Shown here in pieces: positions 5,775 to 5,997 of a stretch of DNA of 5,997 nt. Positions within the stretch are counted from its first letter, which is position 1, and every line of letters starts with the position of its first letter. Under the pieces are notes generated by a model, which saw only the letters and a list, made by a program, of their open reading frames with translations, was not told the origin of the DNA and searched no databases. Origin of the DNA: DATDRM01 sp035291705 (GTDB lineage Bacteria; Chloroflexota; Anaerolineae; Anaerolineales; UBA4823); assembly GCA_035291705.1 (NCBI GenBank), contig DATDRM010000252.1:1-5997 (forward strand), given 5' to 3'. The position numbers and the translations under genes are program-made.

Positions 5775-5822
5775 ATTGCTGATTGTAGATTTTGGTTTAC
5801 AATCGTTAATCAGCAATCAGCA
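5774..5822. repeat. Inverted heptamer tract, 7 x 7 bp, forming a hairpin
   Basis: The 49 bp divide into GATTGCT, GATTGTA, GATTTTG, GTTTACA, ATCGTTA, ATCAGCA, ATCAGCA. The first units are forward copies of a GATTnnn heptamer and the last are its reverse complements. As a result GATTGCTGATT (5774-5784) pairs perfectly with AATCAGCAATC (5808-5818), and alternatively GATTGTA (5781-5787) pairs with TACAATC (5798-5804). The tract begins at the last base of the GNAT stop codon and ends 2 nt before the GGAGG of the next gene. No T run follows, so it is not a standard terminator. Confidence 0.8.
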
Positions 5823-5824
5823 AT

Positions 5825-5829
5825 GGAGG
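5825..5829 (+). promoter_or_regulatory. Ribosome-binding site that sets the HAD gene start
   Basis: GGAGG lies 1 nt before an ATG (5831) and 4 nt before an in-frame GTG (5834). The ATG is too close for normal initiation, so GTG 5834 is favoured. Confidence 0.55.
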
Positions 5830-5833
5830 TATG

Positions 5834-5997
5834 GTGTCCATTCGCGCGGTGATCTTCGACCTAGGTGGGGTGCTGGTGCGCACCGAGGAGCGTGCCCCGC
5901 GCCAGCAGCTGGCTGCCCGCCTGGGGATGACCTACGAGCAGCTCAGCAGCCTGGTCTTCGATAGCCCCAGCGCCCGCCTGGCAATGCAGGGAAAAAT
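5834..5997 (+). CDS. HAD-superfamily hydrolase, N-terminal part (runs off the window)
   Basis: The first 54 residues are visible, and the reading frame is open to the window edge. The sequence VIFDLGGVLVRTEE (about residues 6-19) is HAD motif I in the D-x-G-G-V-L form, with the nucleophilic aspartate at D9. A helical stretch (RQQLAARLGMTYEQLSSLVF) follows, matching the start of a C1-type cap domain. This is typical of subfamily IA phosphatases and haloacid dehalogenase-like enzymes. Motifs II-IV lie beyond the window, so substrate and activity are open. The start is GTG 5834 by ribosome-binding-site spacing; ATG 5831 would add one residue. A 59-bp gap filled by the heptamer tract separates it from the GNAT gene, so cotranscription is possible. 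Confidence 0.8.
   Translation, partial: MSIRAVIFDLGGVLVRTEERAPRQQLAARLGMTYEQLSSLVFDSPSARLAMQGK

Noticed and set aside
5145..5816. 223-residue open frame on the minus strand over the second GNAT gene
   Set aside because: It is a shadow of a GC-rich gene whose GNAT motifs are all on the + strand, and it begins inside the heptamer tract.

Overview
The window is GC-rich bacterial DNA (about 60% by eye) with tightly packed genes, all on the + strand. Gene style (DrrA/NatA-like exporter, tandem-GNAT acetyltransferases, HAD hydrolase) and short heptamer repeat tracts between genes suggest a Chloroflexota (Anaerolineae-like) genome or metagenome bin. That placement is inference from general recollection; no rRNA or marker gene is present to confirm it.

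Layout. A rho-independent terminator (17-45) closes an upstream gene outside the window. A two-gene ABC-2 exporter follows: the ATPase (130-966) and its permease (1017-1844), separated by a tract of five 7-bp repeats. Next come a leader with twin identical-stem hairpins and an unrecognised 91-residue ORF (1939-2214). A 130-bp gap (2215-2343) holds a 17-bp-arm perfect inverted repeat and a run of GGAACA motifs. Then come a tandem-GNAT acetyltransferase (2344-3351), an MFS drug-efflux-type transporter 14 bp downstream (3366-4658), an 81-bp gap with two near-identical palindromic operator-like sites, and a second tandem-GNAT acetyltransferase (4740-5774). A 49-bp gap filled exactly by seven heptamers leads to the 5' part of a HAD-like hydrolase, which runs off the end.

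How the genes may work together. An ABC-2 exporter, an MFS efflux pump and two related acetyltransferases are what one would expect of a small-molecule resistance or detoxification neighbourhood (export plus acetylation). The substrates cannot be read from the sequence. The ABC pair, the GNAT-MFS pair and the operator-controlled second GNAT look like at least three transcriptional blocks. No mobile element, CRISPR array, tRNA or rRNA was seen.

The most unusual content lies between the genes. Two gaps consist almost wholly of 7-bp units running from a stop codon to the next Shine-Dalgarno. One gap is dense with inverted repeats and GGAACA units. One leader has competing hairpins abutting the ribosome-binding site. 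One gap has a clean tandem operator.
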